A stretch of 20,462 nt of DNA, taken from CAZPKH01 sp964587165. Its GTDB lineage: Bacteria > Bacteroidota > Bacteroidia > Bacteroidales > Muribaculaceae. The DNA lies in contig CAZPKH010000033.1 of the NCBI GenBank assembly GCA_964587165.1, positions 1-20,462 of the forward strand, in the 5' to 3' direction. The position numbers were made by a program, and so were the translations under genes. A model generated the notes under the pieces. The model made no database searches. It was not told where the DNA came from and saw only the letters and a program-made list of their open reading frames with translations. Positions 15,528-20,462 of this stretch are shown piece by piece; within the stretch, counting starts at the first letter, position 1, and each line of letters opens with the position of its first letter.

Positions 15528-18500
15528 GTGAAAAAATTTACTTACATATTTGCCTGCGCAGTGGTCTTATGTATGGTGCTTGCAGCTTGCAGCACCAATA
15601 AGAACACGGCCTATTCGCGTAAATATCAGGCGTTCATCACCCGATACAATGTGTATTTCAACGGCGACGAGCATTTCCGCGAGACTCTCAAGGATATGGA
15701 GTCGAATTATGAGGACGAATACTCCCAGCGGGTGTATATGCACCCGGCCGAGGCAATTGCCAATCCAAAGGCCCCGCAGCCCCAGGGGTCGTTCGACCGC
15801 TCGATAGAGAAGGCTCAGAAAGCTATTCAGCTTCACTCGATAAAAAAGAAACCTAAGAAGAAATCCGGACGCAATCAGGATGCTGCATATAAAGCCTGGA
15901 TGAAGCGCGAGGAGTATAATCCGTTTCTGCACAACGCCTGGCTGATGATGGGCCGCAGCCAGTATTACAAAGGCGATTTCTCGGGCGCCGCCTCGACTTT
16001 CGGCTATGTTGCCAAACATTTCTCATGGCTCCCCGCCACCGTCACCGAGGCACAGCTGTGGGAGGCCCGCAGCTACTGCGCCATGGATTGGAATTTCGAG
16101 GCCGAAACCATACTACGCCGTATCAAGGCAGATAAGGATCTTACCGACAACACTCTCAAAGGGCTTTACTACTTCACGTATGCCGACTATTATGTGCGCA
16201 CCCACGACTACGACAAGGCCGCTCCGATGCTGGAGCAGGCTCTGAAGTATGTGAAAGGCTCGCAGAAGGTGCGCCTCAACTTCCTGTTGGGGCAGGTGTA
16301 TGCCGAGTTGGGACGTAAAGATGATGCCTACCGCGCCTTCGGACGCGCCGGGGGCGCTTCGTCGGCTTCATACCGTACCAAATTCAACGCTCGCATAAAG
16401 CAGAGCGAAGTGTTTCAGGGCGACAATATCGAGCCCGAAGTGAAAGCTCTGCGCCGTATGGTGCGCTACGACCGCAATAAGGAGTATCTCGACCAGATAT
16501 ATTATGCTATCGGCAATCTATATATGTCGCGCCGCGACACAGCCTCGGCTGTCGAAGCATACAAGGAAGGTGTGGCCAAGTCGACCCGCTCCGGATTCGA
16601 CAAAGCTCTGGTGCAGCTTGCATTGGGTCAGATATATTTCGATCAGCACCGCTACGATCTGGCTCAGCCATGCTACTCGGAGGCTGTGCCGCTGCTGCCC
16701 GACAATTTCACCAATATAGCGCTGCTGAAGCGGCGCAGCGATGTGCTCGACGAGCTCTCGGTGTATGCCGGCAACGTGCACCTGCAGGACTCGCTGCTCA
16801 CTCTTGCCGATATGACCCCCGAGCAACAGATGGAGGTGGTCAACCGTCTGATCGACGAGCTCAAGAAACGCGAGAAAGAAGCCGAAGAGGAAGCCCGGCG
16901 CGCTGAGGCTGAGGCTAACGCAGCTGCGCAAGGCAACCTGCTGAACAACAACTCGAACGCCCCGTCGTCGTTTATGATGAACAACGACGACTCGTGGTAC
17001 TTCTACAACACCATGACCCGCAATCAGGGCAAGACGGAGTTTCAGCGCCGCTGGGGCTCGCGTAAGCTCGAAGACAACTGGCGCCGACGCAACAAAAACA
17101 GCTTTGATGTGGCCGATTTCGGCACCGACAGCGATGACGAGGCTGACGAAGCCGACGCCGACGGCTCGCGTCCGACCACTCCGGCCGACTCCGCTGCCGT
17201 CGACAAGGCTAACGACCCCCATAACCCCGAGTTCTACCTCCGCAACATCCCCAAGACAGATGCCGAGCGCGCCACCGCTCACGAGATTATACAGGAGGGT
17301 CGATACAATACCGGCCTCATTCTTAAAGACAAGCTCGAGGATTTCCCGGCAGCCCGCTCTGAGTGGGACATCCTCCTGTCGAAATATCCCGACAATATCT
17401 ATCGCCTGGATGTATACTACAATCTCTACCTGATGTATGCCCGTCTGGGCGACCCTGTGCAGACTCAGTACTGGCGGCAGATGATACTCGACAACTTCGC
17501 CGACTCCAAGGAGGGTATAGCTGTGGCCGACCCGGCTTTCATCGACAATCTCAAGAAGATGGATGCCGAGCAGGAAGCGCTATATGCCGAAGCGCTCGAC
17601 GACTATTTCAACAACCGCAACTCGGCTGTGCATGGCGCTTATGACTATATGCAGAAGACATACCCGATGTCGAAGCTCATGCCTAAATTCATGTTTATCG
17701 ACGCTTTGGCATACGTCACGGAAAAAAAGCCTGATCAGTTTAACGCCACTCTCAAGCGGATGCTCGAGCTTTACCCCAACACGGATATGACCGATCTGGC
17801 GTCGGCTTATCTGCGCGGCATGGCCCAAGGGCGCGAGCTGCAGAGCCAGAGCGGCGGCAATCTGCGCGGCATGATATGGGATATCCGACTGTCGAACGAC
17901 TCTACCGCAACGGCTGCCGGAGCCGACCAGCCGCTGCAGCTTGAGCTCAACCCCGACACCGACCAGCTTGTCGTGCTCCTTTACGAGCTCGACCGTGTGC
18001 AGCCCAACATGCTTCTCTTTGATGTGGCGCGTCACAACTTCTCGACCTACATGGTGCGCGATTTCGATCTGGAGCAGATGCAGTTTGGCCCTCTCGGGCT
18101 GCTCGTGGTGAAGAGCTTCCGGAATAAAGCCGACGCCGAGCGCTACCGCTCGATGCTCACGTCAGACACCACACTCTCCACTGTCGGGGCAGTGCGCCCC
18201 GTGGTGATCGGTGTGAAGGATTTCGACACTATGCTGCGGCAGGGACGCTCGTTTGAAGAGTACTTCAAGCTCACCGGCGAGAAGTCGCTCCGCGACACCC
18301 ACGAGAGCGTGCTGCCGCCCGACGAATACCCCTCGGCTGAGGAGATGTACGCTGAGCCTGCCGAGCCTGCACAACCCACAGATGAGACTATCGAGCCCGC
18401 TGAACCGGCAAAACCTGTCGAACCGGCTAAAGCGACCGGGCAGCCTCAGCCCGTTGAGCCTGTAAAGCCCGCGGAACCGGCAAAACCTGTCGAACCGGCT

Positions 18501-18850
18501 AAANNNNNNNNNNNNNNNNNNNNNNNNNNNNNNNNNNNNNNNNNNNNNNNNNNNNNNNNNNNNNNNNNNNNNNNNNNNNNNNNNNNNNNNNNNNNNNNNN
18601 NNNGCCCGTTGAGCCTGTAAAGCCCGCGGAACCGGCAAAACCTGTCGAACCGGCTAAAGCGACCGGGCAGCCTCAGCCCGTTGAGCCTGTAAAGCCCGCG
18701 GAACCGGCAAAACCTGTCGAACCGGCTAAACCGACCGAACCGGCCAAGCCTGCAGGGCAGCCTAAGCCGCAGACGCCCGCTCCGGCTCCGGCACCCTCCG
18801 TACCCGAATATCCCGACGGCTCCGAAGGCGACGATCCGCTGCTCGACTGA
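15528..18850 (+). CDS. porW: PorW/SprE-type T9SS lipoprotein with TPRs (interrupted by an assembly gap)
   Basis: Outer-membrane lipoprotein needed for type IX secretion and gliding in related Bacteroidota. It starts at GTG. The signal peptide MKKFTYIFACAVVLCMVLAAC ends in the lipobox LAAC at Cys21, followed by STNKNTAYSRKYQAFITRYN, typical of SprE. TPR-like helices span about 130-400 (WLMMGRSQYYKGDFSGAASTF, FLLGQVYAELGRKDDAYRAFG). A charged coiled segment lies near 440-465. More TPR-like helices follow the FYLRNIPKT segment (about 565-760), and a conserved domain lies near 810-925. The tail is a Pro/Glu/Lys repeat broken by 100 Ns. Visible sequence is 992 codons before the gap and 81 codons plus stop after it. 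The gap must be 2 modulo 3 for one frame, which a repeat-derived 17+72k gives. porX follows 55 bp later. Confidence 0.85.
18400..18745 (+). repeat. 72-bp coding tandem repeat (Pro/Glu/Lys-rich) in the porW tail
   Basis: The 24-residue unit begins PVEPVKPAEPAK and ends ATGQPQ. Copies are: a partial one before 18449, 55 bp of one at 18449-18503 up to the gap, a full one at 18604-18675, and a variant from 18676 in which the unit end changes to PTEPAKPAGQPK. The visible full and partial copies are identical at nucleotide level. The encoded tail is extended and charge-rich, suitable as a flexible spacer. Confidence 0.88.
18504..18603. other. Assembly gap (100 N)
   Basis: Exactly 100 Ns, the usual placeholder for a gap of unknown length. 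Left and right flanks are the same repeat unit. Joining them in phase needs 17 bp plus a whole number of 72-bp units. Confidence 0.97.
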
Positions 18851-18905
18851 CCGAACTTTACACCCCGGCTCCGCGTTTCATAACTGCCGGAATAAATATG
18901 CTCCT

Positions 18906-20456
18906 ATGAATAATATCCTCTGGGCCGACGACGAGATCGACCTTCTCAAGCCTCATATACTCTTCCTGGAAAAGAAAGGGTATCACGTCACTACCGTCAA
19001 CAACGGCCACGATGCTCTGCAGGCCGTCGAGGGCAACGGTCACTTCGATCTGATAATTCTCGACGAGAATATGCCCGGCCTTACAGGGCTGGAGACTCTG
19101 CAGCGCATCAAGGTGATCGCGCCGCAGACTCCCGTGATCATGATCACCAAAAGCGAGGAGGAGAATATCATGGATCAGGCTGTGGGCAATAAAATAGCCG
19201 ACTACCTGATAAAGCCCGTAAACCCCAACCAGATACTTCTTTCGATAAAAAAGAACCTGCATTCCGACGAGCTTGTCTCCGTAGCCACTACCACCGACTA
19301 CCGCCAGCAGTTTGCCGATATAGCTTCGCAGATTTCGGGGTGTAACACGATCGACGACTGGATGGAGCTCTATCGCCGCCTGGTGTTTTGGGAGATGGAG
19401 CTTGCTTCGACCGAGACCTCGATGGACGAGCTGCTCGAAATGCAGAAGATCGAAGCAAATACAGCCTTCGCCAAGTTTATAAAGCGCAACTACGAGAAGT
19501 GGGCGGCTCCGGGTGTCGACCCCTCGCAGCGTCCGGTGCTGAGCCCCGACCTCTTCCGCAACAGTGTTTTCCCGCTTCTCGATGCCGGCGAGAAAGTTTT
19601 CTTTATTCTTATCGACAACTTCCGCCTCGACCAGTGGCAGGCTATCAGGCCGCTGCTGAGCGAGAGCTTCACGTTCAAGGAGGATCTTTACTGCTCCATT
19701 CTCCCCACCGCCACCCAGTATGCGCGTAATGCGATATTCTCCGGCCTGATGCCGCAGCAGATAGCCCGGATGTTTCCGGAGCTTTGGGTAGACGAAGATG
19801 AAGACGAAGGCAAAAACCTCAACGAGTCGCCCCTGATAGGCACGCAGTTTGACCGCTATCGCCGCCGCTGCAAGTTCTCCTACAACAAAGTGAACGACTC
19901 GGCCGGCGGAGAGCGCTTGCTGCGCGACTTCGCCAATCTGGAGCAGAACGATCTGAACGTCGTGGTGTTCAACTTTATCGACATGCTTTCGCATGCCCGC
20001 ACCGAGAGCCGCATGATCCGCGAGCTTGCTGCCAACTCCGCCGCCTACCGCTCGCTCACCGAGTCGTGGTTTCGCCATTCGCCCGCTCTGGAGCTGTTCA
20101 AGCGCATCGCCTCCAAAGGGTACAAGATTGTGCTGACTACCGACCATGGCACCATCTACGTGGACCGACCCATAAAAGTGGTAGGCGACAGGAATACCAA
20201 TACAAACTTGCGCTACAAGGTAGGCAAATCGCTTAAGTACAATCCGCGCGAAGTCTACGAGATAAAGCAGCCCGAGCGCTTCGGCTTGCCCTCGCCCAAT
20301 GTATCGTCGGCCTATATATTCGCCACCGGCCGCGACTTCTTCGCCTACCCCAACAACTACAACTACTATGTGCAGTACTATACCGGCACATTCCAGCACG
20401 GCGGCATATCCCTCGAAGAGATGCTCGTACCCCTGATCACCCTCACCGCAAAATAA
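18906..20456 (+). CDS. porX: PorX: T9SS response regulator with PglZ phosphodiesterase domain
   Basis: A 516-aa two-domain regulator of type IX secretion. Residues 1-125 are a CheY-like receiver with acidic pocket Asp8-Asp9, phosphoacceptor Asp53 (LIILDENMPG), Thr81 and Lys103 (LIKPV). After a helical linker comes a PglZ/alkaline-phosphatase-type domain. Its likely metal ligands and nucleophile are Asp237 (LIDNFRLDQW), Thr270 within LPTATQYAR, Asp359 (NFIDMLSH), Asp413-His414 (TTDHGT) and His498 (FQHGG). In Porphyromonas gingivalis PorX is tied to the kinase PorY and sigma factor SigP, and PorX-type proteins act on oligonucleotides. Length and motifs are complete. It lies 55 bp after porW in the same direction, so co-transcription is likely. 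No porY or sigP is in the window. Confidence 0.94.
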   Translation: MNNILWADDEIDLLKPHILFLEKKGYHVTTVNNGHDALQAVEGNGHFDLIILDENMPGLTGLETLQRIKVIAPQTPVIMITKSEEENIMDQAVGNKIADYLIKPVNPNQILLSIKKNLHSDELVSVATTTDYRQQFADIASQISGCNTIDDWMELYRRLVFWEMELASTETSMDELLEMQKIEANTAFAKFIKRNYEKWAAPGVDPSQRPVLSPDLFRNSVFPLLDAGEKVFFILIDNFRLDQWQAIRPLLSESFTFKEDLYCSILPTATQYARNAIFSGLMPQQIARMFPELWVDEDEDEGKNLNESPLIGTQFDRYRRRCKFSYNKVNDSAGGERLLRDFANLEQNDLNVVVFNFIDMLSHARTESRMIRELAANSAAYRSLTESWFRHSPALELFKRIASKGYKIVLTTDHGTIYVDRPIKVVGDRNTNTNLRYKVGKSLKYNPREVYEIKQPERFGLPSPNVSSAYIFATGRDFFAYPNNYNYYVQYYTGTFQHGGISLEEMLVPLITLTAK

Positions 20457-20462
20457 CGCCGC

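Noticed and set aside
18504..18620. Frameshift and premature stop in porW
   Set aside because: It arises only from counting the 100 Ns literally. The repeat phase across the gap restores one frame to 18850.
18400..18745. CRISPR-like regular repeats
   Set aside because: The repeats are contiguous, have no unique spacers, and code in frame for a Pro/Glu/Lys tail.
18858..20399. A 513-codon open frame on the minus strand opposite porX
   Set aside because: porX has complete receiver and PglZ motifs on the plus strand. The antisense product is low-complexity Val/Gly/His-rich with no recognisable domain, as expected for a shadow in GC-rich coding DNA.

Overview
The window reads as a piece of a Bacteroidales chromosome. 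The gut family Muribaculaceae is the best guess; this is inferred from protein style and is not proven. Three things support it: perfect Bacteroidota-type promoters (TTTG, 19 nt, TAnnTTTG), no convincing Shine-Dalgarno sequences, and type IX secretion (T9SS) components next to large secreted proteins with T9SS-like tails. Most of the window is GC-rich. Two patches are clearly AT-richer and look imported: the first gene with its downstream intergenic region (1-1070), and a small toxin-antitoxin module (about 14920-15480).

Left part (1-1970, plus strand): an AraC-family regulator, possibly cut at its N-terminus by the window edge; a short hairpin terminator; a 289-base intergenic stretch holding two degenerate copies of a 42-43 bp element; then an esterase-D-like hydrolase. 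The esterase ends inside the last codons of the convergent MFS gene.

Middle left (1917-7039, minus strand): a probable four-gene operon. In transcription order it holds an exported prolyl oligopeptidase, a lipoprotein with a BamE/SmpA-like C-terminus (its start lies 53 bp inside the peptidase gene), a PhnP-like metallo-beta-lactamase-fold phosphodiesterase, and an MFS exporter. Gaps are 49 and 33 bp after the overlap. A promoter upstream of the peptidase is divergent from the promoter of the next block.

Middle right (7116-14895, plus strand): two large exported proteins, each followed by a strong hairpin terminator. The first (938 aa) has four copies of an unrecognised module of about 215-225 aa carrying an acidic DDWGDE-type motif. 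The two central copies are identical at nucleotide level over a 642 bp period. The second (1551 aa) has a propeller-like N-terminus, Ig/Fn3-like linkers and several cleaved-adhesin/choice-of-anchor-J-like domains, ending in a T9SS type A-like tail.

Right part (14926-20456, plus strand): an MntA/HepT minimal nucleotidyltransferase-HEPN pair with a perfect promoter that predicts a nearly leaderless mRNA. The HepT partner has apparently lost its central helices but keeps its RX4HXY active motif. Then come porW (sprE), an outer-membrane TPR lipoprotein of the T9SS, and porX, the T9SS response regulator with a PglZ phosphodiesterase domain. porW ends in a 72 bp Pro/Glu/Lys repeat interrupted by a 100-N assembly gap; the reading frame downstream of the gap is intact if the true gap is 17+72k bp.

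The most coherent story is a T9SS control pair (porW-porX) in the same neighbourhood as two probable T9SS cargo proteins, with a degenerate toxin-antitoxin cassette lodged between them.
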